NCBI GenBank assembly: GCA_963930775.1
Contig: OZ005692.1
Span: 1,598,135 to 1,662,134, forward strand
Length of the DNA: 64,000 bases
Direction: 5' to 3'
From: Cliona cf. orientalis
Lineage: Eukaryota > Porifera > Demospongiae > Clionaida > Clionaidae
Shown here in pieces: positions 20,671 through 32,546 of the stretch. A model generated the notes under the pieces. That model did not search any database and had not been told where the DNA came from. It worked only from the letters and a program-made list of their open reading frames with translations. A program made the position numbers and the translations under genes. The first letter of the stretch is position 1, and each line of letters opens with the position of its first letter.

Positions 20671-20907
20671 TATTTGAGTGGGTGGGGCTTGTTGGGAAAG
20701 CTCCTCTAATTTGTCAGAGGGCGTGGTCAAGTTCAATGCTCACGCTCAGCTTTCAAAAATAAAAAAAAGCGCCGTCCAGTTAGCCAGTTGGAGAATTAAC
20801 CGAGAATGTAGCATCTTTTGGCGATATTGAACCACTTTCTTAGTCGTCACTATCGCAAAGAAGGAAGAATCACATCTGGTGCGCATTAATTAGAGAACCA
20901 CTCCACC
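20671..20907. promoter_or_regulatory. divergent promoter, TRAF-like C (-) / TAF3 (+)
   Basis: 237 bp separate the two start codons. Much of the block (GAGGGCGTGGTCAAGTTC, GCCGTCCAGTTAGCCA, AGAATGTAGCATCTTT, CACATCTGGTGCGCATTAA) recurs at 12060-12300 and 15290-15490, so it was carried along in the tandem duplication. It has been kept recognisable at all three sites. Confidence 0.6.
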
Positions 20908-23900
20908 ATGACGGACGAGTTCACTCACCGCATCCTTCGTATGGTGATTGGGCGCGTGTGTCAGCCGCTCGGCGTGCATGGGATGCAGCAGAGCGTGTGC
21001 GATTGTATGGCTGACGTCCTCAAGCAGTACATACTCACCCTGGGCAGAACCACCGCCTCGTACTGTGCTCATGGTAAGAGTATAATAATGTTAAGCTTTG
21101 TACACAGCTACCTAAAACTAGTAAAAGTACATGCACTAGTTTGGCGTGGAAATTTACCACATACAATGTACGTGTGTATGTAAAATTGTTTGACCTTTGC
21201 TTCCGAAGTGGTCACATAAGGCTAGGGTCAAAGGTCATCACTGGATGCCACACCTGCTACTTTGATTGACTGGTTCTACTATTATTAATTTTATCTTTTA
21301 GCCAATCGTACGGAGCCCAACTTGGCCGATGTCTTTGAAGCCTTCCGTGACCTCGGGATCAACCTCTCTGACCTTGCAGAGTTCACCCGAGAGGTCGAAT
21401 CCGTTCCTCCACCCGAGCCCATCCCTCGCTACCCCATTCCTCGAAGCTCCACCCACATCTACCATGCCCCCTCTGGCGGGAAGCCGGCAGCTGCTAGTCG
21501 TCGAGCAAGGACGGGGTCGCTGAGCTCTGAGGACGAGTCGGATAGAGATCACATTCCTCCTTATCTTCCTCCACTGCCTCTAGAAGCAGATGAGGAGAAA
21601 GGTATGGGGTTCAGTGATTAATTATTACTATTTCACCTCCCCTGATTAGTTTTAGGACTGAGGGGACATGTACATGATATTATACTGTAGATCGGGGTAT
21701 TTTCACTAATAAAATATTTCGCTTGTTAAATTTTTACGTAGTCTAATTTTCATCGCATACATGAACATACATGTATATAATACATCAAACGTGCACAAAA
21801 TATTTTGTGTACATTTTCGTTGGGAAAGATTGTCAACGAAAAATTTTTAATAACGAAAATTTCCTGATCTATGGTACAAGTATATTCTACATGTACATTT
21901 TAAACTTCATTGTACATGTATTTATGAGGTGAACAGTAATATGTTTTGTAATCGTGATTAACTTTTACTTTCAGATGATGTTGACGAAGAAAATGCTGAC
22001 CAAGCAGAGAAGAGTCGGTCGTCCACTCCCATGGACACCTCCTCCCAGCCCCCTCCCGACCCCACCAAGGGTCTCCCTCAGCTCTTCCGCTCAAGACGCC
22101 TCTCCTCTGACTTCAGCGAGGATGGCGGGGAGAGTGCCAGCAGTCGGAGGAACAGCATATCAAACGGGGCTACGCTGGCCGCACGCACCCCCGGAAATGG
22201 CACAGGTACAGGTACAGGAGTGCCTGTCACATTGGCATTAACGTCGACGGCAGCTGCCGAGAGTGTTGCAAATGATGGTAATAATAGCAGGGGCACAGGG
22301 GTGGTCGCTGCGGCTGCGGGGGTGGGGGAGAAGAAGAAGGCTTTGTTGACAGAGGGAGGTAAGGTGTTGAGTGCTAGCGTTGTCGTGCAGAAATTGAACG
22401 TTTTCGATGCTGCGTTTTCGAAGAAATTGGAAAGTGAAGGTCATCATAAGAAACCAGTTGAGCATACTCAATCAGCTCAGCTGATCGACCAGACAGAAGG
22501 TACGAAAGATCCTACTAGTGCCACTACTGACGAGGCTCCTCCCACAATGACAAAACCCGAGTTACCACTGGCACAATCGTCTCAGTCTGCTGTAGTTTTC
22601 CAAAAGCCTCAACCTCCGTCACAGACACGAGTCCTTCCTCCCCCTCTGAAGCTTATGAGTCCAACGTCAGGCGAGCACCCAGCCAACCCAAATTTGCCAA
22701 CTCAGCAGCCGCCACTGTCTCCATTGACAACGAGGTCACCGGTTCAGTTATTTGCCGGGGGGATGCCAAGAATGCCGGTACTCTCTCCTCTGAGAACTCC
22801 GACATCAGCAAGTCGTCACCCAATAAGAATGTCTGGATCTTTCACGCATCCAACGGCTGCCGGTTCACCCCTTTTATCACCTCCAGCTTTAAGATCACCG
22901 GTGGATACTGTACCTACTCCAATTGATGCCCACCTCCATGCTGCCGGTGCTATGCCGTTATCGACTGCTCCTCCACATGTGCATGGACCGCCTCCTCAAA
23001 TTCCATATAGTGCCCACCCACCACCACCGTCACAACCACCACCTTTGGTGCAAGCGCAGGCCACGCCCACTCCTGCCGAAATAATGCCGACATCTGCAGT
23101 TTCTTCTGAAGCTGCTACCGTGAAAAGCGAAGAAGCTTTAGCAACGACTCAACCTGAAATGGAGCAAACCACACCCGACACTGATGATGCTAACTTACAA
23201 GATGCTCAAAAAGTTGCCATTGTTTCCAGAAAACGTGCACACAGTGAGACTAGTGATTTATCTATTAGTCCATCACCCCCTCCCACTCCTACTCCTGTTG
23301 CAGAAAAAAGTGACACAGAAATAGTTCCGAAATCGCCTACTTCTCCCGAAAAGGACAGCACCCTCGTTGAAGAACAACCTTCTCCTTCTCCTAGGTCAGC
23401 TACAACAGAGGATGAAGAAGGAGAAAAGGAAAGAGAAATACCTATCGATACGCTGCATATTTCAGAAGCTGAGAGGTTGTCTGCAAGCCCTGTGTCAGCC
23501 GAGGAGAGTATTATTACTCCACAAGGCTCACCAGTCCCACAAAAGATGACTGCTGCCCCTGCCATGATTGAAGAAACGAGTCTTAAAGACTTGGAAATTT
23601 CTGACGATGGATTATCGGATGATGAAGATGAGGAGGAAGAAGAGGCGGGAGAAAGAAGGGGGAGTGAGGAAGCCCCTTTAATTACGATCAAGCCATCATC
23701 ACCACGACAACCAGAGGAAGAAATTGAGCAAGAAGAATCGAGGTTGAGTGCCACACCATCACCATCAGTAGGAGGAAAAAAGATGATGAAAGAGCTTTCG
23801 TTCTCGCCTGTCTCCAGTCCCGGATCGGAATTCGAAACAGAACCGAGAATCGAATCTGTTGAACGAGAAGAAGTACGATCTCCTGCTGCTCAAGACGTGG

Positions 23901-26900
23901 CACAAGTTTCAGTGCAACCCACCGAGACAGATTTAGAAGAAATTGAAGCTGAAAAAGATTTCATCACTTCACCAGAAACTTTCCTCGATGTATCTTCAGA
24001 TGATGAAAGAGCTGAAGAAACTATTGATCAACCTCCAATAGCAGCAAGCCAAGCTAGCGATTCAGAGCTAGTTGAGAGACAAGAAGACGAAGGTATCGAA
24101 CGAAAGCCTGGAGACACGAAAGTTGCAGTCTTGGAAAGTGCCCGTTTGCCGTATGGAGATGATAATGTACAGGATATGGGCACTGTTGAAGAGGTGCTCG
24201 AAGTCTTAGAACAAAAACTTTCGAGCGATGAGGAATCGGAAGAAAGCGATGAAGAAGAAGAAGAGGAAGGGGAGGAGATTATACCGGAAGGGGCAGAGCT
24301 TGGGAGAGGAGGCGAAGTGGCCGTGGAGGAGCATAAATTAATGGAAGAGGTGGAGCCGGAGAGTGTGGGCGTGGCTTCCGAGATCGGCGGTGATGATATT
24401 GTGAGCGGTGAGGGTGTGATGGTGGGAGGGGAGGAGGATGAGGAGGATATGGTCGAGACCCTCAGTGCCATGGTCCACTCTGAGCCACAGCCACAACAGC
24501 AACAGCAGCAACCGACGTGTACACTCACTACAGTCACCACTAAGGCGGTAAGTAAAATAATATACAATGTACACTGTACATTAGATGGTTTCCCTATAAT
24601 TAGAGTTAAACAGAATTTCAATTTTGTGCCAAAAAAAACTATACATGTACAAGTACAATGTATATGCACCGTAAATCGCGAATGTTTTGTGTCTAAAATA
24701 ATTTTCGGACAAACGTCCCTGTACCGCATTATCACTAATATTGCGCAGGTATTTTCGCACATTTAATTTTCGCACAGGCCAGGCCATCCGAAAATATTTT
24801 AACAACGAAATATTCATGATTTATGGTACAGGTATATGTCGCATTGATTGAACATTATGCATGTACACATACATGTAGGCGTCTCGTCCTGGTAAGACGA
24901 CCAGTCGTGAGGACGTCCTGGGGATCAAGAAATCGGCCCCTGCCCCTCCACGACCGAAATCGCTCAAAATCTCCTTCAGACGTCACCTCATACCATCACT
25001 GAGACCCACAGAGCCTAAGAAATCCCAACAACATCAACAGAAAGCCACGCCCATGACCACACCCACTCCATCCCCTGCCCCTCCCACCACCACCACCACT
25101 TCGAGATTCCTCACCAAAGCTGAGAAAAAAGCTGACCTGGCATCGCACATGTACCATCAGCAACATCACGGCCATGGTGCTATGGTCGCTGGTGGTAGTA
25201 GTGGGGTTTTGACGACAAGTGGAGCAGTAGGGGGTAGCAATATTGCAGGGGGAGGGGGAGGGCTGATTGTGACACCAGGAGAGACGAAGAATCTGTCTGT
25301 GCTGTTGTCGAGCGCCCCTTCCCTTCCTCCTCCTGCTTCGTCTCTGGCTCCTCATACTCCTTCTGCGTCCCCATCTCCTTCACCAGCCCCACCTGAAGAG
25401 GAGGAGGAATTATTGGTGAGTGTACTACATGTATACTGCAATATTTGAGCGCTGTAACTATAGCTGCATCATAGGAACTTTGCAAATTTAGCTGAGGTTT
25501 CTGATTTTAGTCATGGACATAGCTTCATCCCTATAGGCCCATTTTCAGCTTTTGAATATTGCACACTACATGTAAAAAGGTCACCGGAAATGCAATGGCT
25601 AGTGTTGAATAAGTATTTCTTCCTTGTGACGTCAATTAATTTAATTTGACTATTCAGTGTATTGACAAAATTAATGTGTACATGCATGTGGACATGTACT
25701 GTACATGTATTTCTTATGATAATCATTTTTCTACCTTAGGACCAGCCCCTGACCATTACCATTAATCGCAGACTACTGAGGCAGTCTCGATTTGGTATTC
25801 CCACTCCAGTAGAGGAGCGATCTCGACTACCAACAGCTAATGCTCTGAAGATGAGACTAGCACGATTCGGTGCAGTGGTTGGTGGGCAAGCCTCGCCCAC
25901 CGGAAGTGTTACCACGGTGACGAGTCATGTGACGTCGGTGCCCCCCGTTGTTAATCCACGTAAGCGAGAGAGGGATCCTGACCACCAAGGGACTAAACTG
26001 GTGGTGGGCAGAGAGGTCAAAAGGTCAAGGCATGAATCACCTCCAGTTCAGGTAATAAGAATTTAAACTGAATGCTTGTTTGAAATCTCTAAGTTCAATT
26101 GTTACAATTTTTCACAGTATTATCTCTATCTTCATTTGCTTTATTTCTCTCTCACTCTCTCTCTTTCTCCTTCTCTCCTCCCCACTCTTCTCTCTCTCTT
26201 TTGAACATGTATGTACATGTACATATACATGTAGGTGCCCTCCCACCACCGCCAAGTCAGCAGTTCCAGTTCCTCATCCAGCACATCCTCAGAAGATGAC
26301 GACAGTGGAAGTGACGAAAGCATCGGTCGTTCCTCTTCTCCCTACCCCTCCGGCTATCCACACCAACCCATCGTCCCTCCTCCTCCTGCTCCTCTGTCTG
26401 CCTCCACCCCCCTCCCCACTCCCACCCTCTCCTCTCACCACCCACACCATCACCACCATCACAGACATCATCAGCCTCACTATCACCAGCTACACCGTCA
26501 CAGGACGCGGACGCCATCGAGCGTTGAGGAAGAGGAGGAAGATGAAGATGATGAGGAAGAGAGTGTTAGAGCTGTTACCCCTGCCAGTAGCGAGAGTGGT
26601 AGCACTCTAGGTGAGAAAGAAATAATGTTATACCGGAAATATTGGCGGGGAATTAAATTTGGCGATTTGGCGGTCTGCATCACAACCACCAAATTAAAAT
26701 ATGCCAAAATTTCCTACTCACATACATGTACATACGTATGCCAAATTTAAATCTGCTAATATTCTTGCAATATCGATTTTGTGCTCAACTGCTAAATTTA
26801 ATTCCTGCCAATATTTTCGGCTATACGTTTGTTACATAGCCTCATCTCTAGGCTCTCTGATCTTTTCAGTGTATGCGGATTGTTGGAAAGATTGGGGACC

Positions 26901-26985
26901 TTGAAAGCGACGTTTTTTGTTGAATGAAACTCATGATATCGGTATCTAGAAATGAACACTCTCTCCCTCCCTCCCTCTCCATCCC

Positions 26986-27031
<46 letters not shown>

Positions 27032-28787
27032 AGGTGGAGGTGGTTTGAAGCTGACCATCAGTAAGGCTGTCTTGAAGCAAGCTGCTAGTCAGCAGAAGTC
27101 TGTCCCTCCTCCTTCCTCCTCCCCTCTCTCAAGCACTACTCTATTTGTTGGCCCCGCCCCTACTCTGGAGGTGGAGCCTAGTGTTAGTGGGAGGGGCAGT
27201 AGGCGTGGCTCAAGGGGTGGATCTAGAAGAGGTACATAAATGCGTAGCGTAACATTAATTTTGCCTTACTCCCAATTTTGTATCTGCATGTAGACGTGTA
27301 TGATTCATAATGTCGTACATGTACATTTGTACCTTAGTGTTCTCATACTATGGGATCAGTGTATATACAGCTGTACATGACATTGTACCAGCTTCTATAC
27401 TATAAATAATTAATGTTATATCCTGGATAAGCGCCCATGTGGTCCAGAATCGCAAGACTTAGTTATGTTTAAATTTAATGTCCAATAATGATGGGTCTTC
27501 TTTTTTTTTCATTATCAGGCAGAGGTGGTAAGAGAGGAAGGAGAAGCTCCGCTTCTTCGAGCAAGGCAGCAGCGGGCGCCTCAGCCCCTCCCCCTCCTCC
27601 CCCCACTCTCTCCGTCAAGAGCTCGCAGCCTAAGAAGGTGAAGAAGAAGGAGCTAGCTGGAGGGACAGCCAAGCCACCGCCCAGCTCAGCTAAACAACCA
27701 GTTCCAAAAATGTAAGGGGGATGTGGTAGAATTATCACCAAAATTATACTACAGCATTGAAAAGCTACATGTAGGAAAGGGATGAGGATGGAGTTACACA
27801 TTTTATTTGTAGATGTTCCATGAGGATTCTAAGCCAATGCCCCTCTAATTATGATCCCCTGATAATACGAAGTACAGACCTACATGTATTAAGACTCCCA
27901 CAACTGAATGACATTTTGAAGAGATGCAGAATGTACTATAATAATATTATTACCGTAGGTCGGGTTTTAATTGCGAGTATCTATTAAATGCGAATCGTGA
28001 GTTTTTCTACGTTTCGCAATTAATAGATTCACAAACATAAACGTTCACGTATACTACAGTATGGTATGGGGTCGTCCATCGCAATTATTGGATTCGCAAT
28101 TTGGCCTGACTTGACTAGAACGCAATAATTATTAAACTACGCAATTAAAACCTGTCCTATGGTATAGAGATTCCCCAGTGCTGTAGTACATATATCTCTT
28201 CATGATCATACATTAAGCATTTCACTCACGCTAAATCGCTTCCCCCCTCATTATACTTTTATACAATGTCATGTACTTTTGCTAATGAGTCACTCTTAAC
28301 CGTTTCTCTTCCCTCCCTCCTTCCCTCCCCCAACAGTCAAGTCCAGTCCTCCAGTCCCATCACCATCAAACTACCAGCCCCTCCATCCTCCTCCAAATCA
28401 TCTCGCTCATCATCAAAATCATCCACTCACGGCTCCTCCTCCTCTTCAAGCTCCGCCCATCGCCACGCCCACCACCACCACACCTCCCGTGGACGTGCGG
28501 CAGGCATCACTGTATCGTCTCTGAGCGTCCCTGTAGCTAGTACGGGGGTTACCGGAGGTCTTGGAGGGACTCAAGGTTCGGACTACCATTGCCCCGAGTG
28601 TGGTCTACGAGACGACGGGTCTCCTATGATTGGCTGCGATGGTTGTGATTCGTGGGTGCACTGGTCGTGTGCCGGGATCACGAGGGAACCACCCGAAAAC
28701 GAGAACTGGTTCTGTACCTCTTGCATCGAGGAGAGGCAGGCGGGGAAGAAGAAGAAAGGAAGAAAGAGAAAGAGAACTAGCAACTGA
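20908..28787 (+). CDS. TAF3: TFIID subunit 3 (histone fold + PHD finger)
   Basis: Nine exons with GT-AG borders and matching phases are read: 20908-21073, 21302-21601, 21975-24547, 24879-25415, 25740-26051, 26235-26610, 27034-27231, 27519-27711, 28337-28787. They total about 1701 residues. Residues 1-90 form the histone-fold/bromodomain-associated domain (FTHRILRMVIGRVCQPLG, EAFRDLGINLSDLAEF) that pairs with TAF10 in TFIID. Near the C terminus a C4HC3 PHD finger (CPEC, GSPMIGCDGCDSWVHWSC, WFCTSC) matches the TAF3 reader of H3K4me3; the DGSPMIGCD-CD-W core is diagnostic. A Lys/Arg tail KKKKGRKRKR follows. The middle is disordered and Pro/Ser/Glu-rich, mostly in the 2.57-kb exon 3, making it longer than vertebrate TAF3 (about 930). 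Introns carry TACCGTA-type elements and CT-rich tracts. Confidence 0.95.
21687..21876. mobile_element. TACCGTA-family element in TAF3 intron 2
   Basis: TACTGTAGATCGGGGTATTTT at the left and AAAATTTCCTGATCTATGGTA at the right are near complements. The interior holds repeated AAAATATTT and TTTTCGTTG motifs. Non-coding. Confidence 0.65.
24667..24832. mobile_element. TACCGTA-family element in TAF3 intron 3
   Basis: ACCGTAAATCGCGAATGTTTT and AATATTCATGATTTATGGTA are the imperfect ends of a roughly 165-bp foldback in the intron between exons 3 and 4. Confidence 0.6.
26950..27033. repeat. CT microsatellite at TAF3 exon 7 acceptor
   Basis: A (TC)n tract of about 80 bp runs directly into the acceptor TCTAG|GTGGAGG and serves as an extended polypyrimidine tract. 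The duplicate at 54072-54092 is much shorter (CTCTCTCTCTCT). Confidence 0.85.
27953..28165. mobile_element. TACCGTA-family element in TAF3 intron 8
   Basis: TACCGTAGGTCGGGTTTTAATTGCG and CGCAATTAAAACCTGTCCTATGGTA form about 25-bp inverted ends around inverted CGCAATTAAT repeats. The duplicate locus near 55240-55260 lacks it (TATAATATTATTATAGAGATTCC), so the insertion is specific to this copy. Confidence 0.75.
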
Positions 28788-30263
28788 GCGCTGTATTAAT
28801 GTAACAGTAATAATTATTATTTTCTGTATGATATGCATAATTATTATAATATTATCATAATCTGGAATGTAGGTAGATCTATATTATTATAGGACTACGC
28901 AAATTAAATCTGGTTTGTCAAGTACACATGGAGGGTGGTTGATTTTGATATTGCTATCAGCCAAGAACCAGGCATAAACTCATTTTATATTTAAGTGACG
29001 GCCTGCATGTGCCTATAATAATATTATTATGATGTTATTTCAAAAGTGTTCACGGCAGGAAAATGTAACTAGTTATTTCTATGATACTGCTACTCTAAGA
29101 TAACAGTCCTATTTTCAATATGAAACATTAAACAGTCATTCACCATGTGAAGATCATCCAGAGTGCAGAATGTTTCCTGGCAAGCAATCCGTACACGCTG
29201 ATTAGCTGCTGGATATTCGTCTATCAAGCAATGAAAGTACCAGTATTTGTTATATTGCTTCTTATTCTTATGCTTACGATGACATCGTAGTGGCCACTCA
29301 AGCTGGTCATCATACTTTCCTTTGAGGTTCAGCATTGCCACAGAGACGTGAGTACCAGCTCCCTCTCCCACTCCATTGGCATACACTGCCAGACACATAA
29401 CGTAGCCTCCTCCGTAGTAGAATGGAGGACTGTGCCACACCTTCCCACTGCGACGATACTCGGAGAATTTGGACATTCTGACAGTCATGGAATCACCATA
29501 ATCCTTGAGCTTACTTGCTGGATTGCTCATAGCTTCATGAAGTGCTAGTCTATCTTCTGTTTCATGGAATTTAACGTTAATTTTATCATGCTTAGCTTCT
29601 CCAAGCTTAGCTTTCGCGTCATTTAACTCTGTCTTCATTTCCATCCACTCTCTCTTCAGTTGTGCATGATCAATCATTAGCAACATTAGGTGTTGCTGTA
29701 GAGAGGTGGTCATGTGATCTTCAAGTTGTTGACGACGAACGTCCACCTTGCATCCAGCTTCAGCAAAAGGGCACTCCACTGGCTCCTGGGGGCACTGGGT
29801 GCGATGATCCTCCATGTCTTTTCGTTTGATATTGTTCATTCCACACTTGTTGGGGCAAGTCAGACACATTTCTGGACGTTTGGCTTGATGTCCTGCAAAG
29901 CCATTATCATCAAACTTAGGAATGGCAACCCCCCATCCTGTAATTGCTTCATAAGTGTCCTTGAGGCCACAAAATTCACACCAATACGGTCGAAGGTAAC
30001 AATATTGATTAAGATGCTCTTGCATGTCTTCACGCTTTAAAACCATTATAACTTTGCCAAGACCAAGAGTACAACATTTATTGGGGCACTCTACCATTAC
30101 ATAACCACTCCCATTGTCCGATTCCAAATGATGTTTTAGTTCCCCCAGTTCTCCAGTCCACTGGCAACCCTCTCCATGGTTACTGCATCTTATCTTCAGC
30201 TGGTTGATCTCACTCCTCAGGCCTTTGTGGATCACGTGATTAAACTTGTCTCCCTCAGCTCGG

Positions 30264-31515
30264 GGTTGGTGCAAAACCTGGACTCTGGACTCTGGACTGG
30301 ACTCATGGACTGGACTGTGGACTGAGATTTGGACTCGATTTTGGACTGATGCGCAGGGCAATGACGACCATTTCCAAGAGACTATGGATGAAGGCATGGT
30401 ACTACAACTGCAAGCTAGGCTAGTCACAAGCAATCTTGTACGTACGTTCCCAGGCCCTTCAGGGTACGAGGTTAAGTCACAAGGAGCTAGCCTAGAGGCT
30501 ACTTGTAAGCATGGGCTCTTCCATTTAATAGGCATACACCCCCAAGTGATAATTACATCCTGAGGGAGCTTTTTTTGCAAGTTTCTTGAGGGTCCTTTTG
30601 GTAATTTAATTGATTCTTATGGGCCTCTTTTGGCGATTTTAATTAATCTTGTGGGGTATTTTCTACCAAACAGCCGATTCCGGAGGGGTCAAGCAACCAC
30701 TTATTAATTTCCAGAGGGTATTTCAGATAAATTTAATTGATCCTAGGGGGTTTAACTGTCCAAATTAATTATTCTTGGGGGGCAAAACGAGTTAATTAGT
30801 TCCTGAGGGGTCATTTCACAATTTGCTCCTCAATAGGGGGTGTTTGCTTATAAAATGGAAAAGCCCCATGTAGAAGTTGCAAAATCGATGAGCCCGGCTG
30901 GGATGGCATCTCCTCAACCGAGACGCCTACGAAGGCTAAGGGGACAATGAGACTAATAGCCCCATACCCTCACGCTCAAGTTATGTGGAGACTCGGGATA
31001 AGTCAGAGTAGATTTATAAAAACACTATAATAAATACAAAGATCTGAATATAGAAAGTATCTACCTTATTTAATAGTCTCGAATTTAGGCTCCTTGAAAA
31101 TCAGCCTGCGTTCAAGGCTTCTTTGGCCTAATCTCTCAGTTGTAGAGCTATGGTCATTATCGAGTCCCTCGTCCCCAGCTCCGTATGCTTGAAAGGGGGC
31201 TGGGAATGAGACTATCTTTCAAGGCACTGCATCCGAGTCTCAACTTGATGCCCAGTGCCCTGAGGAGATGCACCCTTCACCAATTTTCCAAGGGAAATAT
31301 AATCAGCTCTACCTCTACATGCTTTATAAATACAAGCAGCTCCTTAAAGGGCCTGGGTACGAGGCTAAGCACTATCGGCCTCCAACGCAACAGAGTTTAT
31401 TGTTGGAAATGGTCGTCAACGTCCAGCGCATCAGTCCAAAATCGAGTCCAAATCTCAGTCCACAGTCCAGTCCATGAGTCCAGTCCAGAGTCCAGAGTCC
31501 AGGTTTTGCACTTAC
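30264..31515. mobile_element. TIR element with GGACT-repeat ends inside a TRAF exon
   Basis: About 105-bp inverted ends are built from GGACTCTGGACT/GGACTGGACT repeats: GCAAAACCTGGACTCTGGAC at the left and its complement ending TTTTGCAC at the right. An inner GACGACCATTTCCAA is also mirrored. CCCTCAGCTCGG flanks both sides (30252-30263, 31516-31527), and intact paralogs have it once (for example 15051-15062), giving an 11-12-bp target duplication. The interior is non-coding and contains a nested element. Duplication length suggests a Mutator-type source, but no transposase is present. Confidence 0.85.
30508..30868. mobile_element. nested element with CATACACCCCC ends
   Basis: GGGCTCTTCCATTTAATAGG near 30510 with CATACACCCCC pairs with GGGGGTGTTTGCTTATAAAATGG near 30836 onward. 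Internal units ending TTAATT(G/A)ATYCT and runs of G repeat several times. The left end resembles the large element at 48398. Confidence 0.6.
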
Positions 31516-31829
31516 CCCTCAGCTCGGCAGTGAGGGCAACTCTCTTTGCCTTGCCTGTGGTGAACCACTTGTTTAGACACGATTCACAAAAGTGCTGACC
31601 GCAGCACACGGTTAGGTGGGGATCGCGGAGAACTTTGGCGCAGACGTTGCAATTCAAGCGATCAGATACTGCTCCAATAAACTTGAAGTCGTGCCCACCA
31701 TACACTGATTTCTCTGCCATTTTGAGGTGGCGGCTAATTTCGATCACATGCTATGAGCCCCACCCACCTATCCAGTATGTGGCCACGTGGCCTATCGTCG
31801 TTATTGCGCACGCGCAATCATAATTAATT

Positions 31830-32200
31830 GGACTTCTTTTGAGCCGATTATAGTAATAAATATGTATGGCTATTATCGAAATAAGGTGCTTTTTATGGAT
31901 TGTATACATTGGGCCCTCTCAATAATATTATTATTAATAATCGAACAATTTGTACATTTTGTACAGGTGCCCTCCTGCCACTGTCAAGTCATCAATTCCT
32001 CATCCAGCCGCACTACAGCTAGCAACAATATCAGAATAAATCCATCTCCTCACTTCTATTATTAAATACAGAAGAAAAAAAACCAGAAAAACGGGATCAC
32101 GAGGGAGCCGCCCACGAACGAGAGCTGGTTCTGTACCTCTTGTGTTGAGGAGAGGCAGGCGGGGAAGAAGAAAGAGAACTAGCCTAGCAACTGAGCTGTG
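31830..32200 (+). pseudogene. collapsed TAF3 fragment (exon 6 start joined to exon 9 end)
   Basis: 31968-32040 matches the acceptor and beginning of TAF3 exon 6 (TACAGGTGCCCTCC, TCCTCATCCAGC). 32096-32200 matches the end of exon 9 (CGGGATCACGAGGGAGCC, TGGTTCTGTACCTCTTG, GAGGCAGGCGGGGAAG). Everything between is missing, and it cannot encode a PHD finger. A shorter version of the same fragment lies at 58870-59118. Confidence 0.8.
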
Positions 32201-32546
32201 TATGATTAATTAATTTTAAGTAAATCAGTGTATGTTTCCTCAAACTCAATAATAGCCAAAAATATCAGAAAACAATATAAGGAGATACAATATTGATAAT
32301 GATATCATTGTTACAGTAACTGTTATAATTAGCTATTATCAGTAAAATTAATTTTACAATATTTCTACTGCAAGAAAACAACCACTATAATATTTCACTT
32401 GAAATGTTAGGCAGTCATTTACCATGTGAAGAATCTTTTTATTATTTAGATTGCAAAATTTGCTTCGGCAATCGATTTGTACACGCTTGTTAATCGATGG
32501 ATAAAAACGAAGAGTTTGAGTCGTAAGTATACATGCAATTCTCATC

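Larger units (their letters stand above)
29090..31720 (-). pseudogene. TRAF-like D, RING split from body by an inserted element
   Basis: The start at 31720 (MAEKSVYGGHDFKF) opens a normal RING (CNVCAKV, CCGQHFCESC). Two extra bases near 31555-31565 then shift the frame so the last CPHC pair is read as KRVALTAEL. A 1252-bp element (30264-31515) interrupts the codons just after the RING. The body resumes at RAEGDKFNHV and continues through zinc fingers (CSNHGEGCQW, CEFCGLKDTY, CPFAEAGCKVDV), a coiled-coil linker and MATH to the stop at 29090. The double damage argues for a pseudogene. A GTAAGT donor at the element border leaves a small chance that the insert is spliced. Confidence 0.82.

Noticed and set aside
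23206..23754. 182-codon minus-strand frame inside TAF3 exon 3
   Set aside because: It is the complement of acidic and Ser/Pro-rich codons, giving poly-Ser. The plus-strand frame is the real exon, and no domain or start context supports the reverse.
24028..24762. 244-codon minus-strand frame over the end of TAF3 exon 3 and intron
   Set aside because: Ser/Leu-rich reading of GAGGAA repeats that crosses an intron of the real gene. No domain.
26080..26610. Frames of 171-176 codons in alternative phase over TAF3 exon 6
   Set aside because: His/Pro/Ser-rich out-of-frame readings. The spliced phase from exon 5 selects one frame only, the one starting at 26235.
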